From positions 1-51,520 of the forward strand of contig JADNRV010000337.1 of the NCBI GenBank assembly GCA_015499995.1: a stretch of 51,520 nt of DNA, given 5' to 3'. Each line of letters opens with the position of its first letter. The first letter of the stretch is position 1. This DNA comes from Flammula alnicola (Eukaryota; Basidiomycota; Agaricomycetes; Agaricales; Strophariaceae). Shown piece by piece: positions 1 to 9,359 of this stretch. The notes under the pieces were generated by a model. It worked only from the letters and a program-made list of their open reading frames with translations. It was not told the origin of the DNA and searched no databases. A program made the translations under genes and the position numbers.

Positions 1-317
1 TCTCAAGACCCGACACTAGGTGCGGGGCCCTGTGAGGTAGCATCAGGAGCTTAGGGCAGCCAAAGAGATGATCGCGCGTCTGAGGATAAACCCTGCATGT
101 GCAACCGAGAGCCAATGGATCGTCGATTTTGAACCGCTTGTAATACGAGCTGATCGGAGCATGATTCGTGATAGCACGGCACATGCGGGCGAACAACTGA
201 GAGTTGCGGCTGCCCACTTCAAGCCATGGCCCGCTGCGAACGGGGATCGGACGGAGAGGATTACCCTTTAGATCCTCTAACTCCAAGAAATTGGAGCCAA
301 GTAAATTAGGAACCTCA
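1..317 (-). mobile_element. LINE-D, 3' coding fragment (family 2)
   Basis: Relic of the C-terminal end of a LINE ORF2. Read on the minus strand it holds the post-RNase H segment that reads NFLELEDLKGN in other copies, then the CRAITNHAP block and the start of the terminal zinc-finger-like region. It runs off the left edge of the window. It stops at 317, exactly where the TG of the Copia-1 3' LTR begins, so Copia-1 inserted into it. The 5 bases before the LTR (313-317, cctca) would be the copia target duplication, but the matching side is lost. The reading frame is damaged, so no product is expected. It may be the same element as the fragment at 39663-39933, an inference from orientation and family. 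Confidence 0.8.
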
Positions 318-691
318 TGTTAAAGGTGGCAAGCGTGAGAATGTGTGAAGCAGCTGTGTGCCCAATATGAGCAACTCGGAGCGAGGGACACAGGAGCTAT
401 AGTAAGCTGAAGTCCAGAGTGAGTAACTAATTGTATTGGGCAAAATACTAACTACTTGCCTGAAGTCCAGAGTGAGTAACTAAGGACTTCTGGCAAATGT
501 CAAAAGACTTTATATACTAAATAGAAAGGATCTAGAAAGTATCTGGAGATGATCTAGAGATGATCTAGAACATGATAAGAATCTAATCTACAAATGCACA
601 ACAAGTGAAAAGGAGGAAGTGCAGATAAGAGATAAGATAAGAGATAAGATAAGATAAGATAACTTGGAGACATGTGTAGATAGTTTTTACA
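318..691 (-). repeat. Copia-1 3' LTR
   Basis: 374 bp LTR. On the minus strand it starts TGTAAAAACT at 691, right after the polypurine tract, and ends CTTTAACA at 318. It contains a GATAAGA-type microsatellite (about 625-661), one divergent copy of the 22-bp unit that is amplified in Copia-3, and a TATA-like stretch (TATATAAAG on the minus strand). A 23-bp sequence (TGAAGTCCAGAGTGAGTAACTAA) occurs twice, near 410 and 462. It should carry the polyadenylation signal of the element. Confidence 0.9.
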
Positions 692-700
692 TCCCCCCGT
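692..700 (-). promoter_or_regulatory. Copia-1 polypurine tract
   Basis: On the minus strand the run ACGGGGGGA lies immediately upstream of the TG of the 3' LTR. This is where a polypurine tract primes plus-strand DNA synthesis in LTR retrotransposons. The identification rests on position and composition. Confidence 0.75.
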
Positions 701-759
701 GATCTCACAAGTCTCCAAAGTAGACTACAGAGTCCATAAAAGTAAAAGTAAAACCCAGA

Positions 760-1679
760 CTAAGGCCTAATGCCCATTTGGTCTCTACAGAATTGAACCT
801 TGGGAGCAGGCAGTGGTTTAGTAAGAATATCTGCAATCTGTTCTGCAGTAGGAATATAAGAGGGAGCAATGCGTTTGTCATTAACAGCATCTCTTAGCCA
901 GTAAAAGCGCAGATCCAAGTGTTTCATGCGCCCATGATGCTCAGGATTCTTGGACACACTAATAGCAGACTGATTGTCCATGTGTAAAGTAGATGGCTGG
1001 TCAACAATATAGCCAAATTCACCAAGGATATTGCGCATCCAGGCAATCTCCTTGCCAGCTTCAACTGCAGCCACATACTCAGATTCAGTAGTGGACAGAG
1101 TAACTAGACTTTGCAGTTTACTGCCCCAGCCAATAGCACCACCAGCCATCATGGTCACATAACCACCAGTAGAGCGGCCAGTGTCAATGCAAGCACCATG
1201 AGCAGCATCAGAGTAAGTGGTGAACAGCTCAGAGCCAATTTCACCAGAATACTGCAACTTGTACTCTAAGGTGCCCTTGAGATAGCGGAACAAATGCTTG
1301 ACAGCAGCCCAATGCCTGGGACCAGGATTGCAGTTAAAGTGTCCCAAATAGGACACAGCATGCGCAATATCAGGGCGAGTCATGGTAGCCAAATACTGCA
1401 ATGACCCAATAGCACTGAGGTAAGGAGTATCGTGCATAGCTTCCACTTCTGCGGCATTCTGAGGACCCATGTCTTTCGACAAGACAGTGCCAGGTGCAAT
1501 AGGAGTAAGCACAGGATGCGAATCGGTCATACTGTAGCGCTCAAGCATGTCCAGAATGAATTGGCGCTGATGGAGCGAGACAAGATGCTTCTGGCGATCT
1601 CCAGTGACTGGAACACCAAGTAGGAACTCAGTGGGTCCGAGATCGCGGCATTTGAAGTGCTGAGCAAGTTGCTTGACCG

Positions 1680-1683
<4 letters not shown>
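760..1683 (-). pseudogene. Copia-1 reverse transcriptase C-terminus and RNase H
   Basis: C-terminal part of the copia polyprotein. From 1683 it reads through the RT connection (AVKQLAQHFKCRDLG, then LLGVPVTGDRQKHLVSL) into the RNase H domain. Visible RNase H acidic residues are the D of TYSDAAHGA, the E of STTESEYVAA and the D of LHMDNQSAI. The domain ends with KHLDLRFYWLRD and ADILTKPLP, both typical of copia RNase H. The stop is at 760-762 and the LTR follows about 60 bp later. The frame is open, but it is severed from its upstream part by chimera 1, so it is labelled a fragment. The family assignment is secure. Confidence 0.9.
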
Positions 1684-1719
<36 letters not shown>

Positions 1720-2225
1720 ACAATTTTTATTCCGAAACTCGATCGCAGCTCGGACTCTAACTAATACAAACGAGTACGCTACAATACCCAATGCAAAAGA
1801 AAGAAATTGGTCGCTCGCAGGGGAGCGTGCGGCGCGCGCGAGCGCGACGCGGGCGAGACTGCACTGCAGCCTGAAACCCAAATAGCGGACCTCGCAGCCC
1901 AGGAAATACAAACGCGCGGCGTTGTTAACGCTACCGAACGTAAGGTAGATGTGGATTAAAAGGGTGGACAGGGGGGTCACCCAGATGAAGTCAGAGCTTG
2001 CCCGGCTCTCCCCACTTCGTTGGCAAACTCGACGTTGTCGTTACACCATGGCGGGTCCTCCAAATGATGCGTGCCATAGACTCAGAGAGTCACAAGCGAA
2101 GCCATGCAACGAACACAGCTGCGGCCCTCGCGGGATTTGTCGCATCATAATGGAAACACCTTTGGGCACTAGGTCTTGGGCCAAGGCCCCAACGACACCT
2201 AGGATCACCCCCCGCCCAGAGTCCC
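1684..2225 (-). other. LINE family 2 3' UTR and poly(A) of chimera 1
   Basis: About 540 bp of LINE 3' UTR, antisense to the given strand. It includes the conserved GTAGCGTTAACAACGCCGCG stem-loop near 1918-1938 and the GC-rich hairpin near 1860. The tail AATAAAAATTGTTGATTTAAA runs into the poly(A). It matches the tails of LINE-A, LINE-C and chimera 3. Confidence 0.85.
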
Positions 2226-2495
2226 TCATCCGACTCCGGCCTGGGGCCGATTGAACGCAAACGCACTAGGGTTGTCGCTCAAAAATTTCTCAAGACCCCA
2301 TACTAGGTACGGGGCCCTGTGAGGTAGCATCAAGAGCTTGGGGCACTTGAAAATATGTGCACGAGTCTGTGGATATTTCCCGCACACGCACCCGAGAGCC
2401 AACGGGTCATCGATTTTGAACCGCTCGTAGTACGAGCTGATCGGAGCATGATTCGTGATAGCACGGCACATGCGGGCGAACAACTGAGAGTTGCG
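2226..2495 (-). pseudogene. LINE ORF2 C-terminus in chimera 1
   Basis: Last roughly 89 codons of a family 2 LINE ORF2. They begin just after the junction with the tRNA-headed body. Recognisable blocks are LFARMCRAITNHAP, SSYYERFKIDDPLALG, the zinc-finger-like CVCGKYPQTRAHIFKC (CxC...HxxxC) and the terminal FNRPQAGVG followed by TGA. It has no catalytic domain and no start codon of its own. It was copied only because it lies next to the LINE 3' UTR. Confidence 0.85.
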
Positions 2496-3721
2496 CGAAG
2501 TTTAGGGCCCCCCTTGCGGGGAGCCCTATTGGCGCGAACCTCGGGATTTCGGCGGGGATTGGAACCCCGCTTACTCAACCAACGACCAGCTTTATCCGTC
2601 GAACTCCGCCCAGTCGGTCGACCTTCACTCAGAAAGCCTTCCTATATGGTGCTGCTCCTTTTTTAGGGGCGTCTTACACGGCACCAGGGTCGGCTTACAC
2701 CCGAGCTACGGCTTTGCCCTAGGGCCAGGGTCGATTTACGTCTCGAGCTACGGCTTTGCACCTCCCATATGGGTAACTGAACTCGGCCCGACTGCCTTCT
2801 TTCAGATTACCCGCGATCGCGCGCCAACACCCCGGCTTCAACTTAAGCCCGAACACGGTCTATTATACCGGGTCAGACCGACAGAGGATATAGATCTCTC
2901 GAGCCAGGTTAGAGGGACTACCTCAGCCTGCTACGGCCCAGCCGACACCGGGCGCTACCCCGGCCGTACCTTCCCGTCCCCCAGCATACGGTTCATTTAC
3001 ACCTATGTCGCACAGCCCACAGGCCTCCCACATGCAACGGCGGCACGGATCCCCAGTATGTCCAGAGTCTCTGTCTTGCAGGAGGCGCCCCGGCTGTGCG
3101 GCCGGGGAGAACAGACTCCTACTAACGACTGGGTCCACATAATTCCCAGCGTCGGGTGTCCTGTCCCGGGTTTCGGCTGAGGTCCCTCGCGGGGAGCCTA
3201 GCCCGGGTCGGATGGTTCTCAGGCCTATACCCGATATCTTATCGTGCCTTATCCTTTCGGCCCCTTGCGGGGTACTATCCTTGGCGCTCAACCTTAGTCA
3301 GCATTCCGCGGAATCGTTTAGGCCCCCGGACACTCCCACCACAGCCCACAAGCCTCCCACATGGTGTTCACTGTGCCCGCCCCCTGGAGCGGCCCTTAGG
3401 CCCTTGCGCCCTACAGCGAGAAGCACACACCGCAGCACACCTGAAGCGCCCCACAACATGGCAGGACGACTTACACCAGCACCGCAGCGCACACCCCATG
3501 TCGCCCAAGGGGACTCCAGTGGTTCGCCAAGGATCCCGACGTCGAGCGGCCAACAGCGAACACAACATGGTGCGCGACTTACATCAGCAACCCTCGGAAC
3601 GGTCCCCCGGTCCCACGCTTATCGTACGTGTCATGTAGAGGAATCGAACCCCCAACGTCTCGGATGGTGCACAGCCACCCTTAAAGGCAACGCAGTAACC
3701 GCTAAGCCACCACGCCCCTTC
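2496..3721 (-). mobile_element. tRNA-headed retroposon body, copy 1
   Basis: About 1.2 kb noncoding unit without a credible ORF in either direction. Its 5' end (near 3720) is the tRNA-like head. Its 3' end is a 24-nt hairpin at 2504-2527 with GCAA tetraloop, followed by CTAAACTTCG and the LINE junction. No run of four Ts occurs in the sense strand. A second T-arm-like hairpin, GCGGGG-TTCCAAT-CCCCGC, lies near 2551-2569. It is very similar to copy 3 (22638-23856) and more diverged from copies 2 and 4. Confidence 0.8.
3640..3709 (-). promoter_or_regulatory. tRNA-like Pol III promoter (A and B boxes), copy 1
   Basis: On the minus strand the A box TGGCTTAGCGG is at 3709-3699 and the B box GGTTCGATTCC at 3650-3640, with 48 nt between. 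Both match the TRGCNNAGYGG and GGTTCGANTCC consensus exactly. This is the type 2 internal promoter expected of tRNA-derived SINEs. The amino-acid identity of the ancestral tRNA could not be decided. Confidence 0.82.
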
Positions 3722-4666
3722 TGCTTGACCGCATTGTCAACAGCTGCAGTAGACTTGGATGCAAAGGTAATGTCATCAATGTAAATGGGCACAAAGATCT
3801 TGACGTCTCCATTAGAGTAGATATAGACAGAGCGGTCAGATTCAACGTGTTTGAAGCCCATCTCAGTGAGAGCAGCATGCAACTTGATATTCCATTGTCG
3901 CGCAGACTGCTTGAGACCATAGAGGGATTTTCGGAGTCTGCAAACCATATTAGGTCCACCTTGGTGAAAACCTTCAGGTTGCATCATGTATATCCACTCA
4001 TCTAGGTCACCATTGGTAAAAGCAGCTGAAATGTCAACAGAGCGCAGTTCAAGGTTCTCAAGTGCAGCTAATGCAAAGATCATGCGCAGAGTTGCAGGAC
4101 GGAATGTGGGAGCAAAGACCTTGTGATAGTCGACTCCAGGGCGTTGACTATAGCCCTTGGTGACCAAGCGAGCCTTGTAGCGCTCAATAGAACCGTCTGC
4201 ATTGTGTCTGACTTTAAACACCCAACCAGAGCCAATGGCCTTTTCTCCAGGTGGGAGATCAACTAACTCCCAAGTGCCATTCTGGAGCAAAGTATTGTAT
4301 TCTGCATTTGCAGCATCACGCCACTTGTCCGCATCATCGCCCTTCATTGCTTGCCTGTAGTTGCGAGAATCTGAGGTCGACGCAGCACCAGCAAATTGCA
4401 CATACTCAAGACCATCATCATTAGCTGCATCATCGTCTTCCTCAACTGGAGGTGGCAGAGCAGGTGTGACTATCCACCATTCACCAGGTTGCTTAGAAAT
4501 ACGCATAGAGCGTCTAGGCTGCGGTGGTGGTGTAGGAGTGCGAGGCGCAGGTGCAGGAGGCTGCTCTGGAATAGGCAGTGCAATAGGTGGCTCAGGAGGA
4601 GCATCAGGTGCGTTAGGAGGTGGGGGTGGAGCAGGAATAACAGCAGGATGCAGAATTTGCGCAGGA
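3722..4666 (-). pseudogene. Copia-1 linker and reverse transcriptase N-terminal part
   Basis: Middle of the copia polyprotein. It starts with a proline-rich linker (PAPPPPPNAPDAPPEPP, then RSMRISKQPGEWW), followed by the copia RT: NAEYNTLLQNGTWELVDLP, KARLVTKGYSQRPGVDY, FAPTFRPATLRMIFALA, the motif A region SVDISAAFTNGDLDEWIYM, CRLRKSLYGLKQSARQW and catalytic YIDDITFAS near 3775-3790. YIDD replaces the usual YVDD, which is tolerated in copia RTs. The segment is open across its length. It is bounded by chimera 1 on one side and chimera 2 on the other. Confidence 0.9.
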
Positions 4667-5787
4667 AAGGGGCGTGGTGGCTTAGCGGTTACTGCGTTGC
4701 CTTTAAGGGTGGCTGTGCACCATCTGAGAGGTTGTGGGTTCGATTCCTGCACATAGCAAGTACCATAAGCTTGTGACCGGGGTTCCATTCCGTGGAATGC
4801 TGATGTAATTCGTCTGCCGTTGGGCGCGTTGTCGGTGTATCGTGGTCTAAGGGCTTCGGCGGACCACTGCGGTCACCTTTGGGCGACATGGGGGCATACT
4901 TTGGAGCTGGCATAAATCGTCCGCCATGTTGTGGGGCGTAGCAGGTGCACCGTGGGACGGTCTCCTCGCTGTAGTGAGCAATGGCCTAAGGGCCGCCGCA
5001 GGGGTTGGGCATGATGAGCGCTGTGTAGGCCTACGTCGACAGTGCAGAGTGTCCGGGGTCCAAGTGATTCCGCGGAATGCTGATGTAAATCGACCCTGGC
5101 ACATTTGGGATCGTCGCATGGCCTCTTAGGTCTGTAAGTCGGCCAGGCTCGTGCAAAGCCGTATTGGGGCACCTTGGATAACAGCCCGTAAAGGGTCCGA
5201 AAGGATAGGACACAGTAAGAACTGGGAATTGGGCTGATAACAACCCGACCATGGGTAGACCACCGGCATTGTGATCCGGGTTTCGGTCGCATATCCACCG
5301 ACGGAGTCCGTGCTGCTGGCATGTGGGAGGCCTGTGGGCTGTGCTGGTGGGGCGCCGCTCGGCAAGGACAGGGCACCCGGCACGTCGCAATAGAGTAGTG
5401 AGCGGCGTCGTTAGTCGCGAGTCTAAATGGCTTATCTCCCGGTTGCCATGTGGGAGGCTATGTGGGCTGTGGCATGTGAAGCACAACTGGGTTTGGATTG
5501 CGACAAGACAGTGACTCTGGACAGGATTGGGGATCCGCGCCGAAAGGCATAAGCGAACCACCTGCCGGGGGACGGGAATGTACGGCTAGGGGTAGCGCCC
5601 TGGTGTCGGCTGGGCCGTAGCGGTACTCGGATAGTCCCCTTGTACTGGCTCGACAGATCTATATCCACTGTCGCTCGATTGGGCATAATAAGTTCCAATT
5701 CGGGTTAAGTTGAAGCGGCAATGTTGGGGGAGTGGCATTAAGATCGCCCCCAATCGGTCTCCCCGCAAGGGGGGGCCTAAATTGCGC
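4667..5787 (+). mobile_element. tRNA-headed retroposon body, copy 2
   Basis: About 1.1 kb noncoding. The tRNA-like head is followed by a GC-rich body with internal duplications. ATTCCGYGGAATGCTGATGTAA occurs near 4787 and 5067, and CATGTGGGAGGC with downstream GTGGGCTGTG near 5319 and 5448. The 3' end is the hairpin 5756-5777 (GGTCTCCCC-GCAA-GGGGGGGCC) followed by TAAATTGCGC, where the LINE begins. I found no TTTT in the sense strand over the full length. No ORF shows protein-like conservation between copies. Confidence 0.8.
4678..4747 (+). promoter_or_regulatory. tRNA-like Pol III promoter (A and B boxes), copy 2
   Basis: A box TGGCTTAGCGG at 4678-4688 and B box GGTTCGATTCC at 4737-4747, 48 nt apart, both perfect matches to the tRNA consensus. 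The head starts about 11 nt upstream with GGGGCGTGG. It is identical in design to the three other copies, which makes it a shared ancestral promoter rather than chance. Confidence 0.85.
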
Positions 5788-7520
5788 AAGGCATTCGCTT
5801 TGGCGCTTGAGCACGATAAGTCTGAGATCTATCATTTTGATAGATCTCATGCTTATTATAATCCCAGTATTGACCTCGGGTATGCACCCTACACCGGAGG
5901 TCGTGCTAACTACCTCAAGCCCAAGCTGTTTTGGCGGTACTTGGGCTTTTACTTTGACCGCAAGCTCACCTTCAATGAGCATGTGCGTTATTACTCCACC
6001 AAGGGTTTTACATCGGTTGTCTCGATGAAGATGCTTGGTTCCTCCACTCGGGGGCTTTTGCCTATGCAGAAGCGCCTCCTTTACCGCACATGTGTGGTCC
6101 CTATATTCACGTATGGGTACCGCATGTGGTTCTTCAAGGGTGCCCGCAATAAGGGCCTCATTAAACAGCTTACGCAAGTCCAGCGTAAGGCTGCTCTTTG
6201 GATTACGGGTGCATTCCGTACTTCGCCTTCGGGAGGGGTGGAGGCCCTTGCGGGCCTCCTACCCATCCCTATACTTCTCGAAAGACTGCGCGACCGATCT
6301 GCTGTGCGGGTCGCCACTCTTTCGGACACTCATCCAATCCGGTCATTCATGTCCGGATCATCACTTAAGCGCGCAACCCCCCATCCTATGTCGGTTGAAC
6401 GCATGCCTGCCGCCCATCGCTGTAAGGTGACGGGTGCTCTTATGGATAATGTAAATTACTCCAGTGTCCCTGTTGAGTCTACGGAGCCTTTTGCTCCTGA
6501 GGCTCGGCCGGGTTATCGACTCCTCGATCGGTATGCCGATCGGTTCAAGTGGCTTGCCAAGCCACGCTTTAGCAGGTCCGAAGATCCTGAAGCGGCTTGG
6601 AAGTTAATCCTGAATGCGTCTCTCGAGTCTCTCGAAGATGATCCAGACACTGCATACGCTGGTGTTGACGGCTCCTGCCCCCGGGGTGGCAAGCCGCCAC
6701 TGGCGTTGTTATCAAACGACAGGGCGCACAGGTTTATTCTGGGTGTCATGCTGCCGGGAGGGCCTCGTCTACGGACGCAGAGCTCTTTGCTATTCGCGTT
6801 GCCATCTCCAATGCCGTTGGCTTTGGGGATGTCAAGCGCGTTACTATTTTCACTGATGCGATGCATGCCGCGCGCCTCTCAGTAGATCCCTCTCCGCACT
6901 CCTTTCAGTCTCAGTCACTGATGGTGTGTCGTATACTTGAGCCGTGGTTCGGGCGCTCGCCTGACCATAAGGTTACTTTTATCGAGTCTCCCTCTGATAT
7001 GGAGTGGGGCATTCAAAATGAAGCACACGATCTCGTTGCTGGTATGCGCGGCGTTGCCGTCGTTCCTACCACCAAACTTTCTCTTCAGTATGTCCGCGAG
7101 TTTGTGGACAAATCGGCACGCGCGGATTGGAAACAAAGAGTTTCCGATCAGCCATTCCTGCTTGGCTCCAACTTTATGGAGCTGCAAGGGTTGAACAGGG
7201 ACCCTGTCCAGCCTAGTCCCACTCGCGGGGGACCTTGGCTTGAAGCCGGCAGTCAGAGTGTTTCGCTCTTTGCCCGCATGTGCCGTTTAATTACGAATCA
7301 TGCTCCGATCGGCTCGTACTACGAGCGGTTCAAAATCGATGACCCTAGGGCCCTCGGTTGTGAGTGTGGGGTTTATCCTCAGACTCGTGATCATATTTTC
7401 AAGTGCAAAAAGCAGCCTTGGACTCGCCGGAAGCCGAAACTCGTTTCGGAGCTGGCGACTTATTTGTTGGAGCACCCTACGGCGTTCTCCTTCTCCCGGC
7501 ACCCAGCTGGAGTCGGATGA
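5788..7520 (+). pseudogene. LINE ORF2 C-terminal half in chimera 2 (frameshifted)
   Basis: Family 1 LINE ORF2 lacking its endonuclease and the RT catalytic YVDD. It enters at AFALALEHDKSEIYHFDRSH, downstream of the RT palm, and runs through the thumb/connection region (KPFWRYLGFYFDRKL-type block, RTSPSGGVEALAGLLPIPI) into RNase H. One base is missing near 6683 (CCTGCCCCCGG where relatives have CCTGCCCTCCGG), which breaks the frame just after AGVDGSCP. The frame is regained for TDAMHAARLSVDPSPHS through the zinc-finger-like CECGVYPQTRDHIFKC to HPAGVG and TGA at 7518-7520. Not functional. Confidence 0.88.
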
Positions 7521-8088
7521 GGGACTCTGGGAGGGGGGCGATCCTGATTGCGGAGTGGGCCGCGGTCAAATCTACTCGACTACCTGTGATGTGTTTCCGT
7601 TTGGCGGCGGCGAAGTTCTGCAAGTGCCTAGGGCTCTGGTCGTCCCAGGGCCGGTGGCATCGACTCTCTGAGCCGGTGTCATGCGCCGCTGACGGAGGAC
7701 CCAGTTCGGTGGACGGCGGTGGGGGCTTCGGCTCCTGCTTAGCTATTACAACGTAAATTTTACCGTTGAACCGGGGAGGGTCTGGCAGGCTCTCTTCGCT
7801 TTCGGGTGACCCCTCTTCCCATCCCAACACTCCTATCTGCCGTTCGTGTGGTAGCGTTAACAACGCCGCAACGACGGACAATCTGTAGTTGCGAGACTAC
7901 CTATCTGGGTTTCAGGCGGCTGCGCCGTCTCACCCGCGCCGCGCTCGCGCGCGTCGCATGCTCGCCGTTGAGCCAACTTCTTTCTTTTGCACGCGTAGTA
8001 TACCGCCTTCGTTTGTATTAGTTAGAGACCGGACTGCTTTCGTGCACCGGTATAAAATTGATGATATAAAAAAAAACAAAAAAAAAAA
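7521..8088 (+). other. LINE family 1 3' UTR and poly(A) of chimera 2
   Basis: Carries the conserved GTAGCGTTAACAACGCCGC stem-loop near 7852-7870, the GGCGGC-TGC-GCCGTC hairpin near 7917, and the GC-rich CGCGCTCGCGCGCG stretch. The terminal sequence TATAAAATTGATGATAT is followed by an A-rich tail with one C. No genes. Confidence 0.85.
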
Positions 8089-8103
8089 AGAATTTGCGCA
8101 GGA

Positions 8104-9359
8104 GGAATCAAATCATCATCATCATCATCCCCCCCGATTTCTGGCACAAAAGGAGCATTCTCCGGTTCCAAAGGCGTGCCAATTGGCATAAGAGCATTTT
8201 TGGCAAGGTGGCCAGAGCCAGCAATGCCAGGGAAGTGACGCTCATCAAACACAGCATGTTCAGAGATAATAACCTTCTTTGTGGCTGGGTTGTAGAACTG
8301 CCAACCCTTGTAACCAGTAGGGTAACCAACAAAGATGCATTTCTCCATGTGGGGCTGAAGCGACTTGCGTTTGTCCCTTTGAATGTAGACATATGCAGTG
8401 CAGCTCCAAACGCGCAGATGGCTCACATCTGGTTTCTTCTTGTACCATTCTGCATATGGAGTAGTATTAGGCAGAGGCGCAGTAGGAAGTCGATTCCAGA
8501 CAAGTATATATGCAGCCAAAGCGTGTGCCCAGAACGATGCAGGAAGGTGCGCTTCATTGAGCATAGCAGTAACATGATCTGCAATAGTGCGGTTTGCTCG
8601 CTCTGCAACTCCATTCTGCTGGGGGCGATTACGCATAGTATGGCGTCTAACAATGCCACATTGATCCGTAAAGTGAATAAATGCATTAGACATGAATTCA
8701 CCACCCTTGTCATCCTGCATAGACTTGATCTTGCAATTCAATTGGTTCTCAGCATGCACTTTAAACATCTTGAATGCGTCAAATGTGTCACTCTTCCGTT
8801 TTAACAGCATTACAGCGCGAAGCTTGGTGCAGTCATCAATGAAGGTCACCCAGTAACGGTAACCTTCTGGAGTAGGAACAGGAAGAGGACCATGGAGATC
8901 AGTGTGGATCAATTCTAGAGGAGTAGTAGAATGACTATGCGAGATTGGGAATAGATTGGATGTCATTTTGCCTGCGAGGCATGGTTCACAAATTGGATCA
9001 GGTTGCAACTTGGAGTCAAGCACCAGTCCAGTCACCAACTCGCCCTTGAGCAGTTTCTGAATCGTGTCATAGCTATGGTGGCCAAGACGGCGATGCCAGA
9101 GGTTTAAATCCAATGGCAGAGTGGCAGAGACATTGGCAAACTCTGGAATTGGCTCAGTAACACCATCAAGTATACCTGTGTTCTCCGAAGTCACTGTGGC
9201 TGTAAATAGTGTCTTTTGAGCGTGTTTAAAGTACATGGTTGTTTCATCAACTTCCATTTTGATGTGTTTGCGCTTTGTGAGATAAAGACAGGCCAATAGA
9301 TTATTTCGGAGTTGGGGTACATGCAAGACTCTTGTTAACTCTACAAAACGAGATCCCTT
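8104..9359 (-). pseudogene. Copia-1 integrase
   Basis: Integrase region of the copia polyprotein, which inserts the element's cDNA into the genome. It reads from KGSRFVELTRVLHVPQLRNN (protease/integrase linker) through the HHCC zinc-binding domain (LWHRRLGHHSYDTI ... PICEPCLAGK). The catalytic core follows, with D in HTDLHGPLP, D in MQDDKGGEF and E in QQNGVAERANRT. The copia-type GKxxxG-like C-terminal block appears as KCIFVGYPTGYKGWQFYNP. The open frame continues across the chimera 2 insertion into the RT linker. It is disabled only because inserts sever it from gag/protease and RT. Confidence 0.92.

Larger units (their letters stand above)
1684..3721 (-). mobile_element. Chimera 1: tRNA-headed RNA fused to a LINE tail
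   Basis: Composite insertion in the copia RT. TSDs of 14 bp (tgcttgaccgcatt) at 1670-1683 and 3722-3735 bracket the whole unit, so both parts arrived in one event. On the minus strand it starts with a tRNA-like Pol III promoter (about 3720), runs through about 1.2 kb of noncoding body (3721-2496), then switches near 2495 into a family 2 LINE 3' end. That end holds the coding end, the 3' UTR and a poly(A) seen as poly(T) at about 1684-1713. One pair of TSDs around two unrelated sequences argues for template switching during reverse transcription rather than two insertions. Confidence 0.88.
4667..8088 (+). mobile_element. Chimera 2: tRNA-headed RNA fused to a longer LINE tail
   Basis: Composite insertion between the copia integrase and RT, on the plus strand. 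TSDs of 15 bp (agaatttgcgcagga) at 4652-4666 and 8089-8103 enclose everything. Layout: tRNA-like head (4667-4760), noncoding body to about 5787, family 1 LINE ORF2 from within the RT to the stop (5788-7520), 3' UTR (7521-8066), poly(A) (8067-8088, interrupted by one C). The LINE part is about 2.3 kb, against under 1 kb in chimeras 1 and 3, so the fusion point in the LINE differs while the end point in the tRNA-headed RNA is the same. Confidence 0.88.

Noticed and set aside
3640..3709. Functional nuclear tRNA genes at the four A/B-box sites
   Set aside because: The same head recurs four times, each followed by the same 1.1-kb body. I could not fold a convincing acceptor stem or anticodon arm, and no TTTT terminator follows. 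They are tRNA-derived promoter heads.
3156..3784. Long reading frames in the tRNA-headed body (for example 3156-3638, 3212-3784, 4873-5376, 5031-5561)
   Set aside because: They differ between copies, overlap in several frames and on both strands, and show no protein family features. GC-rich noncoding DNA gives such frames by chance.
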